64,000 nt of DNA. Source: Variovorax sp. IB41. GTDB taxonomy: Bacteria > Pseudomonadota > Gammaproteobacteria > Burkholderiales > Burkholderiaceae_C. The stretch is from positions 233,710 through 297,709 of the forward strand of contig NZ_JAEFCB010000004.1 in NCBI RefSeq assembly GCF_016405905.1, written 5' to 3'. Under the pieces are notes generated by a model. It had not been told where the DNA came from, ran no database searches, and saw only the letters and a program-made list of their open reading frames with translations. The position numbers and the translations under genes were made by a program. Every line of letters starts with the position of its first letter. Positions within the stretch are counted from its first letter, which is position 1. Positions 46,840 through 57,208 of the stretch are shown one piece after another.

Positions 46840-47805
46840 CTAACTTGCAGGGGCCTGGCGCCCCTTGCGTGTGAAAACGAAGATGCCCGCAATGACGAGC
46901 ACCGTGCCGGCCGCGATCCACGCGGTGAACGGCTCATCGAGTATGACCACCCCCATGAGGATGGTCGACAGGGGCCCGATCATGCCGGTTTGCGCGGCCA
47001 CCGCGGGGCCGATGCGCTCGATGGCCATCATGACCATCAGGACAGGCACCGCCGTGCACACCGTGGCGTTGAGCACCGAGAGCCAGATGACCTCGGGCGC
47101 CAGCTGCATCGCCACGCTGATCGGCCGCGTGAGCACGAACTGCAGGATGCACAGCACGCACGCCACGGTGGTGGCCAGGCCCACGAGCCGGAGCGACCCC
47201 AGGCGCTTGACGAACTCGCCGCTGTAGACGAGGTAGCCCGCGTAGCTCACCGCGCTCAGGAACACGAGGAACGCGCCCCAGGCCGCAGCCCCGCCGCCCT
47301 TGCCGCCGCCACCGGTCCACAGCTCGTGGCCGAACACCAAGAGCACGCCCGCGTAGCTCACGACCATGCCCAGCACCTGCGGGCGCGTGGCGCGCCGCCG
47401 GTACAGGAGCCAGCCGAACAGCAGCACCAGCGTCGGGTTGAGGTACAGGATCAGCCGCTCGAAGCTGGCCGAGATGTAGGCCAGCCCCGCGAAGTCGAGA
47501 AAGCTCGCGAGGTAGTAGCCGGAGAAGCCGAGGCCAACGACGCCGAGCCAGTCGCGAAAGGTGAGCGCCGGCTTGCCGCGCCCCGCCCACCACGCCATCA
47601 CCGCGAACAGCGGCAACGCGAAGAGCATGCGCAGCATGATGAGCGTGATGGCGTCGACGCCGTAGCGGTAGGCCAGCTTGACGATGATCGCCTTGCCGCT
47701 GAACGCTATGGCGCCCAGCGAGGCGAGCACGAGGCCGGGTGCAAGGCTCTTTGCGCCGGCGGAGGAAGAAAGGGGGATGCCGGTCTGTGCGGCGGTCTTG
47801 GTCAT
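46840..47805 (-). CDS. EamA/RhaT-family transporter
   Basis: 321-aa inner-membrane protein with about ten segments in two EamA repeats; AIAFSGKAIIVKLAYRYG opens the first and PVLMVMMAIERIGPAVAAQTG lies in the second. A glycine-rich loop (TGGGGKGGGAA) sits between the halves. Probably exports or imports a small metabolite. It is the first gene of a minus-strand group with the SDR and glycosyltransferase genes. Confidence 0.86.
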   Translation of the reverse strand: MTKTAAQTGIPLSSSAGAKSLAPGLVLASLGAIAFSGKAIIVKLAYRYGVDAITLIMLRMLFALPLFAVMAWWAGRGKPALTFRDWLGVVGLGFSGYYLASFLDFAGLAYISASFERLILYLNPTLVLLFGWLLYRRRATRPQVLGMVVSYAGVLLVFGHELWTGGGGKGGGAAAWGAFLVFLSAVSYAGYLVYSGEFVKRLGSLRLVGLATTVACVLCILQFVLTRPISVAMQLAPEVIWLSVLNATVCTAVPVLMVMMAIERIGPAVAAQTGMIGPLSTILMGVVILDEPFTAWIAAGTVLVIAGIFVFTRKGRQAPAS

Positions 47806-47826
47806 CCCCCGATCATCGCGCGAGCG

Positions 47827-49440
<1,614 letters not shown>

Positions 49441-49454
49441 GTCGTGCGCTCTCG

Positions 49455-50441
49455 TCATTCGTTGGTGATCTTGCGGTCGACCACGATCTTTTTCCACTTG
49501 GCGGCGTCGACGGCCACCATCTTGGCGAACTGCTCGGGCGTGCCGGCAACGGCGGGCTCGATGCCCAGGCGCGCGAGCTTGTCCTTCACTTCCGGATCGG
49601 CAATGGCCTCGTTGGCCGCCTTGTTGACGCGCGCCACGATGTCGGCCGGCAGGTTCTTCGGGCCGTAGAAGCCGAACCAGGTGTTCGACTCGTAGCCGGG
49701 CAGCGTGTCGGCGATCGGCGGCAGCTCGGGCGCGAGCGGCGAGCGCTTGAGCGTCGTCACGCCCAGGGCGCGCAGGCGCCCGTCGCGCACGTGCGGCATG
49801 CCGGTGGGGAGCGAGTCGAACAGCACGTCGATCTTGCCGCTGATGAGGTCGGGAATGGCGAGCGCCGTGCCCTTGTAGGGAATGTGCGTGACGAACACAC
49901 CGGCCTGCGCCTTGAAGAGCTCGGCCGTCAGCTGCACGATGGTGCCGTTGCCGCTCGATGCGTAGTTGAGCTTGCCGGGGTTCTTCTTCGCGTAGTCGAT
50001 CCACTCGCGCACCGTCTTGGCGGGCGAGGTGACCGGCACCAGCATGATGCTGGGCGCATCGCCCACGTGGCCGATGGGCGTGAAGTCGCGCACCGTGTCG
50101 TAGGGCAGTTTCTGCATCACGGCCGGGCCGATCGAATGCGTGCTGGTGGTGGCCAGCAGCAGCGTGTAGCCGTCGGCAGGCGCCTTGGCCGCCTGGTCGG
50201 AGCCGATGGCGCCGCCGGCGCCGGGCTTGTTGTCGATGATCAGTTGGGTGCCGAGCTTCTCGCCCATCTTCTGGCCGAGCGTTCGGGCGAAGAGGTCGGT
50301 GGCGCCGCCCGCGGGAAACGGCACGATGAGCCGAATCGGCTTGTTCGGATAGCCCTGCGCCAAGCTGGCGGACGAGGCGGCCACGCACAGCAGCGCAACG
50401 GCGGCCCCTTGAAAGAACTGGAGGAACTGGATTCTTTTCAT
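49455..50441 (-). CDS. Bug-family tripartite transporter receptor
   Basis: 328-aa periplasmic receptor. The signal peptide starts MKRIQFLQFFQG and ends near SLAQG. Family motifs are IRLIVPFPAGGATDLFAR, IIDNKPGAGGAIG and LNYASSGNGTIVQL. The ATG at 50441 is preferred; upstream codons do not extend the signal sequence sensibly. It forms an operon with the gamma-glutamyltransferase-like gene and is divergent from a LysR regulator, which probably controls both. Confidence 0.9.
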   Translation of the reverse strand: MKRIQFLQFFQGAAVALLCVAASSASLAQGYPNKPIRLIVPFPAGGATDLFARTLGQKMGEKLGTQLIIDNKPGAGGAIGSDQAAKAPADGYTLLLATTSTHSIGPAVMQKLPYDTVRDFTPIGHVGDAPSIMLVPVTSPAKTVREWIDYAKKNPGKLNYASSGNGTIVQLTAELFKAQAGVFVTHIPYKGTALAIPDLISGKIDVLFDSLPTGMPHVRDGRLRALGVTTLKRSPLAPELPPIADTLPGYESNTWFGFYGPKNLPADIVARVNKAANEAIADPEVKDKLARLGIEPAVAGTPEQFAKMVAVDAAKWKKIVVDRKITNE

Positions 50442-50506
50442 GGTGCTTCGATTCTGGCCCCGTGGGGAAACCCCCCATGCTATGCAGCCGCCGTGCATCA
50501 AGCCAG

Positions 50507-50520
50507 ATAATCCAGCTTAT
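50507..50520. promoter_or_regulatory. ATAA-N6-TTAT dyad in the Bug/LysR intergenic region
   Basis: ATAATCCAGCTTAT forms a short inverted repeat in the 98-bp divergent gap, 19 bp before the LysR start. AT-rich dyads in such gaps are typical LysR recognition sites, but the T-N11-A spacing is not exact, so this is tentative. Confidence 0.25.
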
Positions 50521-50539
50521 TCAACTATGAGCGCGGCTT

Positions 50540-51466
50540 ATGACAAAGAACGCCACCGAAGAGGTCTCGCTGCAGCAGTTGCGGGCGCTGGCGGCGGTCG
50601 CCGAATCGGGCAGCTTCACGCTCGCGGCGGAAAGCCTTCAGCTCACGCAGCCGGCCATCAGCCACTTGGTCAAGCGCATGGAAGAGCAGCTCGGGCAGCC
50701 GCTGATCGTGCGGGGCCGCCGCATCCAGCTCACGAGCGCGGGCCAGGTGATGGTCGAGACGGCGGTGCGGGCGCTGCGGCTGATCGACGAGTCGGTGGGC
50801 GCCTGCCGCTCGCAATCGCAACTGCGCGAGGGGCGCGTGGTGCTGGCCGTGGGCCATCTCACGGCGGGCGCGCTGCTGCCGCCGATGCTCGGGCGCTTCT
50901 CGCAGAAGCACCCGACGCTCGCGACCACGCTGCTGGACAGCACGGCCGAGCAGATGATCTCGCGCATCCTCTCGCAGGAGGCGGATCTGGGCTTCGGTTC
51001 GGACATCGGGCAGAAGCACTCCGAACTCGCGACCGAGCCGCTGTTCACGGAGCGCATGGCCCTCTTCGTGCGCGACGATCATCCGCTCGCGCAGCGCGTG
51101 GTGGTCGATGCGAAGCACCTGGACGCGCTGCCCTTCATCCACGTCAACCCCGACGCCAACATCTGGCGCGCGGTGAGCCGCCAATTGTCGAGCGTGGCGA
51201 ACGTGTACCCGCACGTGGTGCATCACGTGTCGATGCTGTCGACGGCGTTCGGCCTCATTCAGGCGGGCGCGGGTGTCGCGCTGCTGCCGCGTTATGTGGA
51301 GGTGCTGATGCCCGGCAACCTGCGCGCTGTGGCAGTGACGCGGCCGACGCTCGAATACCCGGTGGTCGCGGTGCGGCTGGCCAAGCATCCGCTCAGTCCT
51401 GCTGCCTTGGCCTTCCTGGCGATGGCGCGGCAGCATATGAAGCCGCCGCGTGCGGCCAGGCCGTAG
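50540..51466 (+). CDS. LysR-family transcriptional regulator
   Basis: 308 aa. The N-terminal winged helix runs LQQLRALAAVAESGSFTLAA with recognition part LTQPAISHLVKRMEEQLG. The effector domain starts near residue 95 (GRVVLAVGHLTAGALLPP). The gene is divergent from the Bug/gamma-glutamyltransferase pair, the usual arrangement for a regulator of its neighbour. The ligand is unknown. Confidence 0.92.
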   Translation: MTKNATEEVSLQQLRALAAVAESGSFTLAAESLQLTQPAISHLVKRMEEQLGQPLIVRGRRIQLTSAGQVMVETAVRALRLIDESVGACRSQSQLREGRVVLAVGHLTAGALLPPMLGRFSQKHPTLATTLLDSTAEQMISRILSQEADLGFGSDIGQKHSELATEPLFTERMALFVRDDHPLAQRVVVDAKHLDALPFIHVNPDANIWRAVSRQLSSVANVYPHVVHHVSMLSTAFGLIQAGAGVALLPRYVEVLMPGNLRAVAVTRPTLEYPVVAVRLAKHPLSPAALAFLAMARQHMKPPRAARP

Positions 51467-51491
51467 GGGGCATTCAGGGAGCGATCACGCC

Positions 51492-51709
51492 GACGGGGTA
51501 CCTTGCTCCGCGAATGTCCCCCGGCCTGCGGCCTCCTCCTTGATTTCGCTGCGCAAGGCACCCCATCGGCGTGCTCGTTTTCAGAGTGGTCGTTGATCAG
51601 CGATACACCAGCAACGTGCCCAAGTGCGCAGGGCATCGGGTGCTCCCCGCAGCGAAATCAAGGAGGAGGGGCGAAGCCCCGGGGGACATTCGCGGAGGGG
51701 AGTACCCGG
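51492..51709. repeat. Inverted-repeat element between convergent lysR-type and tctA genes
   Basis: Arms of about 78 bp (51492-51569 and 51632-51709) are inverted and roughly 80% identical by eye; shared cores include CTCCGCGAATGTCCCCCGG and TCCTTGATTTCGCTGCG. The 62-bp centre holds no gene. It occupies most of the 333-bp gap between the two convergent genes. No transposase; unrelated in sequence to the longer element at 39409-39899 but placed in the same kind of site. Beyond it only the tct terminator is seen in this gap. Confidence 0.82.
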
Positions 51710-51749
51710 TGGCCTGTGCACACGCCCCGAACCGACCCCGACAGAAATA

Positions 51750-51775
51750 AAAAACGGCGCCCGAAGGCGCCGCTT
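51750..51775 (-). terminator. Intrinsic terminator of the tctBA operon
   Basis: On the minus strand, CGGCGCC-TTCG-GGCGCCG is followed by TTTTTT. A 7-bp GC stem with a UUCG loop, 25 bp after the tctA stop. Confidence 0.92.
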
Positions 51776-51799
51776 TCCCAAAGAGAGCCGAAGCCCCGC

Positions 51800-53311
51800 T
51801 TACTCCTCGACGAAGGCCTCTTCGCGCTTCGACTTCACCGCAGGCAGCAGCACGATCACCAGCAGCAGCGCTGCGGCGGCCAGCAGGCTCGCGGAGATCG
51901 GACGCGTGACGAACACGCTCCAGTCGCCCCGCGAGAGCAGCAGCGAGCGGCGCAGGTTTTCTTCCATCATTGGCCCGAGGATGAAGCCCAGCAGCAACGG
52001 CGCAGGCTCGCAACCCAGCTTGAAGAAGGTGTAGCCCACCAGGCCGAAGATGCCCACCATCCAGATGTCGAAGGTGTTGTTGTTGGTCGAGTACACGCCG
52101 ATCGCGCAGAACAGAACGATGGCGGGGAACAGGAACTTGTACGGCACCGACAGGAGCTTGATCCACATGCCGATCAACGGCAGGTTCAGGATGATCAGCA
52201 TCGCATTGCCCAGCCACATCGAGGCGATCAGGCCCCAGAACAGCTCGGGGTTGCTGGTCATCACCTGCGGGCCTGGCTGGATGTTGTGGATGGTCATCGC
52301 GCCCACCATCAGCGCCATCACGGCGTTGGGCGGAATGCCCAGCGTCAGCAGCGGAATGAAGGACGTTTGCGCACCGGCGTTGTTGGCCGACTCGGGAGCC
52401 GCCACGCCGCGGATGTTGCCCTTGCCGAAGGGCACTTCGCCCGGCTTGAGCTTGGTCTTCTTCTCGATCGTGTAGGCCGCGAAAGCCGCCAGCAGCGCAC
52501 CGCCACCGGGCAGGATGCCCAGGGCAGAACCCAGCGCCGTGCCGCGCAGAACCGCGGGCACCATGCGCTTGAAGTCTTCCTTGGTCGGGAACAGGCCCGA
52601 GACCTTGGCGGTGAACACTTCGCGCTCGTCGTCCGGACGCGAGAGGTTGGCAATGATTTCGCCATAACCGAACACGCCCATGGCGATGGCCACGAAGCCG
52701 ATGCCGTCGGTGAGTTCAGGGATGTCGAAGCTATAGCGCGCGACACCCGAGTTCACGTCGGTACCGACCAGGCCCAGCAAGAGGCCCAGCACGATCATCG
52801 CGATGGCCTTCAGGAGCGAACCCGAAGCCAGCACCACGGCGCCGATCAGGCCCAAGATCATGAGCGAGAAGTACTCGGCCGGGCCGAACTTGAAGGCCAG
52901 CTCGGTCAGCGGCGGCGCGAAGGCGGCCAGGATCAGCGTGCCGACGCAACCCGCGAAGAACGAGCCGAGGCCCGCAGCCGCGAGCGCCGGACCCGCACGG
53001 CCCTTGCGCGCCATCTGGTAGCCGTCGATCACGGTCACCACCGAGGACGATTCGCCCGGCAGGTTCACCAAAATTGCGGTGGTCGAGCCGCCGTACTGCG
53101 CGCCGTAGTAAATACCGGCCAGCATGATCAGCGCCGAGACAGGCGGCAGTGCATACGTGGCGGGCAGCAGCATCGCGATGGTCGCGACCGGGCCGATGCC
53201 CGGGAGCACGCCGATCAGCGTGCCCAGAATGCAGCCGACCAGGCAGTACAGCAGGTTCGTGAAGGTAAAGGCAACGCCAAAACCCATCGAGAGGTGTTCA
53301 AACAATTCCAT
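51800..53311 (-). CDS. tctA: Tripartite tricarboxylate transporter large membrane subunit TctA
   Basis: 503 aa with about eleven hydrophobic segments. The family signature GTLIGVLPGIGPVATIAMLLP lies near residue 35, and YGGSTTAILVNLPGESSS follows at about 75; a second similar region (ALGILPGGGALLAA) lies in the second half, reflecting the internal repeat. It works with TctB and a Bug/TctC receptor to import carboxylates using an ion gradient. It is the second gene of tctBA and has its own terminator. No receptor gene is in the operon. Confidence 0.95.
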   Translation of the reverse strand: MELFEHLSMGFGVAFTFTNLLYCLVGCILGTLIGVLPGIGPVATIAMLLPATYALPPVSALIMLAGIYYGAQYGGSTTAILVNLPGESSSVVTVIDGYQMARKGRAGPALAAAGLGSFFAGCVGTLILAAFAPPLTELAFKFGPAEYFSLMILGLIGAVVLASGSLLKAIAMIVLGLLLGLVGTDVNSGVARYSFDIPELTDGIGFVAIAMGVFGYGEIIANLSRPDDEREVFTAKVSGLFPTKEDFKRMVPAVLRGTALGSALGILPGGGALLAAFAAYTIEKKTKLKPGEVPFGKGNIRGVAAPESANNAGAQTSFIPLLTLGIPPNAVMALMVGAMTIHNIQPGPQVMTSNPELFWGLIASMWLGNAMLIILNLPLIGMWIKLLSVPYKFLFPAIVLFCAIGVYSTNNNTFDIWMVGIFGLVGYTFFKLGCEPAPLLLGFILGPMMEENLRRSLLLSRGDWSVFVTRPISASLLAAAALLLVIVLLPAVKSKREEAFVEE

Positions 53312-53327
53312 GTGAGCAGCTTTCTTC

Positions 53328-53816
53328 TCAACCGGTGATGAAGGTCGGCCAGACCTGGATCTGCAGCTTGAGCGCCCAGATGAATGCGATGTAGCTGCCG
53401 ATAGCCAGAATCGTCGCCAGGATCAGCACGGTGGGCAGCTTGAACTCGTGGCCCGCGAGGCTGGCGATGATCACGAGCGCGTAGATCGCGATGATCATTC
53501 CCATGGCCGGCACGCCGATGCTCGGCAGGCCACCCAGGAGGACGCCGAATGCGAGGTTGGCGCCCAGGATGAACACCACCTGCTTCCAGGCCCATTTGCC
53601 GATCTTTTCGCCGTCGGTCGTTTCAACGGTCAGGCCGCTGAACATGATCCCCAGGCCGATCAGGGACATCAGGATGCCGAGCATCAACGGGAAGTAACCA
53701 GGACCCATGCGGGCGCCGCTGCCCACGCTGTAGGTGGTGGCGCCCCAGGCGAACCCCACACCCACGATGGTGAACATCAGTCCCGAGAAAAAGTCTTTCT
53801 GACTTTTGATTTTCAC
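53328..53816 (-). CDS. tctB: Tripartite tricarboxylate transporter small membrane subunit TctB
   Basis: 162 aa with four hydrophobic segments. The start KSQKDFFSGLMFTIVGVGFA and the GSGARMGPGYFPLMLGILM stretch are typical for TctB. It precedes tctA by 16 bp and is 110 bp downstream of the GspE-like gene. The partner receptor may be one of the two Bug proteins in this window or one elsewhere. Confidence 0.93.
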   Translation of the reverse strand: MKIKSQKDFFSGLMFTIVGVGFAWGATTYSVGSGARMGPGYFPLMLGILMSLIGLGIMFSGLTVETTDGEKIGKWAWKQVVFILGANLAFGVLLGGLPSIGVPAMGMIIAIYALVIIASLAGHEFKLPTVLILATILAIGSYIAFIWALKLQIQVWPTFITG

Positions 53817-53926
53817 GAACAGTCTCCTCGAACAAGTTTCGATGCGGGATTGTCCAGTCAGCTTGCGGTCAGGCGGATGTGGATTTCACTAACCGAACGG
53901 TTAGGGTTAACCCAAAGGGCAACACC

Positions 53927-55723
53927 TCACTCCAGGGGTGGCGTGGCGCTCAGCACCTCTTCGATGGTGGTCACGCCCTCGGCCACGCGCAGCGCGCCGG
54001 CCAGGCGCAGGGGCCGCATGCCGTCGATCACGGCCTGGCGCCGGAGGCCCGTGAGGTTGGGCTCCTTGGTGACCTTGTCCTTGAACGGTTCGGTCACGCT
54101 CAGCAATTCATAGAGGCCCATGCGGCCCATGTAGCCGGTCATGCGGCAATCCACGCAACCCACCGGTTTGTAGGCGCGCACGGAGCCGGTGATCTGCCAC
54201 GGCTTGACGATGGCTTCGAGGCTCTCGCGCGTGACGGCGTCGTCGGGCTGCTTGCAGTGCGGGCAAAGCGTGCGCACCAGGCGCTGCGCGAGCACGCCCA
54301 GCATCACGGCGGTCATCAGGTACGAGGGCACGCCCAGTTCCATCATCCGCGTGATGGCACTGGGCGCATCGTTGGTGTGCAGCGTGCTGAATACGAGGTG
54401 TCCGGTGAGCGCGGCCTGCACCGCCATCTCGGCGGTGGCGAGGTCGCGGATTTCGCCCACCATGATGATGTCCGGGTCCTGCCGCATCAGCGCGCGCAGG
54501 CCCTCGGTGAAACCGAAATCGAGTTGCGGCTGCACCTGCGTCTGGTTGAACGAGGGCTCGATCATTTCGATCGGGTCTTCCACCGTGCTCACGTTCACTT
54601 CTTCGGTCGCCACGCGCTTGAGCGTGGAGTACAGCGTGGTGGTCTTGCCCGAGCCCGTGGGGCCGGTCACTAGGATGATGCCGTTGGGCCGCGTGACCAG
54701 CTGCTCCCAGCGCTGCGCGTCGTGCTGCGCGAAGCCGAGCGCGTCGAGGTCCTTCACCGCGGTGTCGGGGTCGAAGATCCGCATCACCATCTTCTCGCCG
54801 AAGGCGGTCGGCAAGGTCGAGAGGCGCATTTCGACTTCGTCGCCGCGCATGTTGCGGGTCTTGATGCGGCCGTCGAGCGGACGGCGCTTTTCCACCACGT
54901 CCATGCGGCCCAGGAGCTTGATGCGCGCGACCATCGCGTTCATCACACCCATGGGCATCTGGTAGGCCGGATGCAGGATGCCGTCGATGCGAAAGCGGAT
55001 CACGCCCTGCTCCCGCCGCGGCTCCAGGTGGATGTCGCTCGCGCGCTGGTCGAAGGCGTACTGCCAGAGCCAGTCGACCACCTGCACCACGCTCTGGTCG
55101 TTGGCGTCGAGCTGCTTGGTGCTCTTGCCCAGTTCGACTAGTTGCTCGAAGCTCGCGCCGCCGGTGTTGCCGCCGGCCTTCTGCGCGGCGCGCACCGACT
55201 TGGCGAGCGCGAAGAACTCGGCCGTGTAGCGCTGGATGTCGGCCGGGTTGGCCACCACGCGCCGCACCGTGCGCTTGGACTGGCGCTCGACCTCGGCGAT
55301 CCAGTCGGTGAGAAACGGCTCGGCCGTGGCCACCACCACCTCGTTGGGCAGCACCTGCACGGGCAGCACCTTGTGGCGCTCGGCGTAGGCCGCGCTCATG
55401 GTGTCGGCCACCTTGCCCACGTCGACCTTGAGCGGGTCGATGCGCAGGTACGTGAGGCCCGCGCGGCCGGCGAGCCACTGCGTGAGGGCTTCGAGGTCGA
55501 GCGGCTTGTTGTCGCTCTCGCGCGTCATCGCCACGTTGGCCAGGCGCACCAGCGGCGCCTGCCGGCTCTCGGCCTGCGCGCAGCGCGCGATGGTGCGCTT
55601 GGCTTCGACGGGGGAGATCACGCCGTCGGTGGCCAGCCATTCGATCAGGCGGCGCAGCTCGAGCGGGCCTTCGTGGCGGGCGGCCAGGGGTGCGGGGGCG
55701 GAAACTGCGGGAACAGCGCTCAT
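53927..55723 (-). CDS. GspE/PilB-type secretion ATPase
   Basis: 598 aa from the ATG at 55723. The N-terminal region (about 1-200) is a GspE-N-like domain. The motor has Walker A GPTGSGKTT, an Asp box (STVEDPIEMIEP), Walker B-like DPDIIMVGEIRD and the His box (HLVFSTLHTNDA). A CPHC ... CVDC tetracysteine zinc site lies near the C-terminus. It would power a type II secretion or type IV pilus machine, but no gspF, pilin or secretin genes are adjacent. Its start overlaps the stop of the spermidine-synthase-like gene. Confidence 0.9.
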   Translation of the reverse strand: MSAVPAVSAPAPLAARHEGPLELRRLIEWLATDGVISPVEAKRTIARCAQAESRQAPLVRLANVAMTRESDNKPLDLEALTQWLAGRAGLTYLRIDPLKVDVGKVADTMSAAYAERHKVLPVQVLPNEVVVATAEPFLTDWIAEVERQSKRTVRRVVANPADIQRYTAEFFALAKSVRAAQKAGGNTGGASFEQLVELGKSTKQLDANDQSVVQVVDWLWQYAFDQRASDIHLEPRREQGVIRFRIDGILHPAYQMPMGVMNAMVARIKLLGRMDVVEKRRPLDGRIKTRNMRGDEVEMRLSTLPTAFGEKMVMRIFDPDTAVKDLDALGFAQHDAQRWEQLVTRPNGIILVTGPTGSGKTTTLYSTLKRVATEEVNVSTVEDPIEMIEPSFNQTQVQPQLDFGFTEGLRALMRQDPDIIMVGEIRDLATAEMAVQAALTGHLVFSTLHTNDAPSAITRMMELGVPSYLMTAVMLGVLAQRLVRTLCPHCKQPDDAVTRESLEAIVKPWQITGSVRAYKPVGCVDCRMTGYMGRMGLYELLSVTEPFKDKVTKEPNLTGLRRQAVIDGMRPLRLAGALRVAEGVTTIEEVLSATPPLE

Positions 55724-56502
55724 GGGCCGGAGGGTCGGGTGATGGATGTATTCAGGGGCTTGAACACCCGCAGCCACTTGGGCGCGGGCAGACTCCAGCG
55801 AGTCTGGATCGTTTGCGCGCGCTCGGCAAGCACCTCGCGCTTCGGACGGCTCGGCGTGCGCTGCGCCAGCACCACCGTGTTGCCTTCGCGCGTCGGCTTG
55901 AAGGCCCAGACGGCATCGGCGCCGAAGGCACCAGCGATCTTCTCCAGGCTGCGCTCGTAGCTGGACGAGCGGCCGAAGAGGTTGACCGTCATGCAGCCGT
56001 CTTCGGTGAGGAGGGCTCGGCAGTCGGCGTAGAAGTCTTCGCTGTCGAGCACCGGCGCGGCGGCCTCATGGTCGTACAGGTCGACCTGCAACGCATCGAC
56101 CGTGCCGTGCCACTCGGGCTTGCGGATCTCCACCGCCGCATCGGCGATCACCACGCGCAGCTTCGGATCGTCGGCCGGCAGCTTGAACCAGCCGCGGCAG
56201 GCCGACACCACCTGCGGGTTGAGCTCGACCGCCGTGGTGCGCATGCGCAGCGTCTTGCGGCAAAACTTGGTGAGCGTGGCCGCCCCGAGGCCCAGCTGCA
56301 TCGCATGGCGGCTGGCGACGGTCTTGCCGTCGACGAAGAGCAGCCAGGCCATCATGCGCTGCACGTATTCGAGTTCGATCTCGAACGGCGCATCGAGCTT
56401 CATCGAGCCCTGGACCCATTCGGTGCCCAGGTGCAGGTAGCGGATGTCGCCCCAGTCGGAAAAATTGACTTCGGGAAGAACGAGTGTGGTGCGCGTGGCC
56501 AT
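55720..56502 (-). CDS. Spermidine synthase-like methyltransferase-fold protein
   Basis: 260 aa. A Rossmann methyltransferase-like fold with the cofactor loop QLGLGAATLTKF, the acidic residue in TAVELNPQVV, and VDALQVDLYDHEAA, matching the polyamine aminopropyltransferase family. The N-terminal beta region of true SpeE is reduced, so substrate specificity is uncertain and the speE symbol is not used. Its start overlaps the upstream DNA glycosylase stop and its stop overlaps the GspE start, so the three genes are translationally coupled. Confidence 0.78.
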   Translation of the reverse strand: MATRTTLVLPEVNFSDWGDIRYLHLGTEWVQGSMKLDAPFEIELEYVQRMMAWLLFVDGKTVASRHAMQLGLGAATLTKFCRKTLRMRTTAVELNPQVVSACRGWFKLPADDPKLRVVIADAAVEIRKPEWHGTVDALQVDLYDHEAAAPVLDSEDFYADCRALLTEDGCMTVNLFGRSSSYERSLEKIAGAFGADAVWAFKPTREGNTVVLAQRTPSRPKREVLAERAQTIQTRWSLPAPKWLRVFKPLNTSITRPSGP

Positions 56503-57041
56503 CAGGTGAGTTTGTGGGCGTCGAAGACCTCGCGCCAGGCCGCGAGCTTGCGCTCGAAGCTCCACGACGCATTGGCGGGGCTGGTGGAAGGCAGCTGGTA
56601 GACCGGCACGCCGAGGGTGCGCGTGTGGCGCGCGTGCTTGAAGCTCTCGCCGCCGTTGTGCGCGATGGCGGCGAGCTTGGGCAACTGGAGGCCGGCGATG
56701 TCGTTCGCGACCGGCGCGCGAATCGCCGAATCGAGGCTGCCTTCGCGTTCGCAGGCCGCATACACGTCCCACACGCCCAGGCCGCGATCGAGCAGCCACG
56801 CCTTCTTGGCGGCGTAGGTGTCTGCGCCGGTCGGCAGCGGGTGGTCGGGCCAGACGGCTTGCAAGATCTTCCAGAACTGGTTTTGAGGATGCGCATAGTA
56901 CTGCTGCTGCGCGAGCGAGCGCACGCCCGGAAAGCTGCCCAGGATCAGCACGACGGTGGCCGGCGAGACGATCGGCGCGAGCCCCGTGAGCACCAGGCTG
57001 TCGGGGTCAGGGTCGGGGTCGGGTGCGGCGGATGGATTCAT
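56502..57041 (-). CDS. DNA-deoxyinosine glycosylase, uracil-DNA glycosylase superfamily
   Basis: 179 aa. The fold's active-site region LILGSFPGVRSLAQQQYYAH, the following QNQFWKIL, and the C-terminal LPSTSPANASW match the deoxyinosine (hypoxanthine)-DNA glycosylase family, which removes deaminated adenine. A PDPDPDPD stretch at the N-terminus comes from a short CGACCC-like repeat. It is the first gene of the coupled trio with the spermidine-synthase-like and GspE-like genes and is divergent from the LRR operon. Confidence 0.85.
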   Translation of the reverse strand: MNPSAAPDPDPDPDSLVLTGLAPIVSPATVVLILGSFPGVRSLAQQQYYAHPQNQFWKILQAVWPDHPLPTGADTYAAKKAWLLDRGLGVWDVYAACEREGSLDSAIRAPVANDIAGLQLPKLAAIAHNGGESFKHARHTRTLGVPVYQLPSTSPANASWSFERKLAAWREVFDAHKLT

Positions 57042-57208
57042 GGGGCTGCATCTTGGCACTGTCGCCGCCCGCCGTCAGGGGCCGCGGCCTTTGCCCGTGC
57101 CAGGGCGTCGCAGCGAGAGCGGAAACGGGCGCCGAATCGTCACGGACAGGCCATGCCCGTCAGTTATTCTCCCCCGCTTCACAGACACACCGTGGCGGAG
57201 GGAACAGC

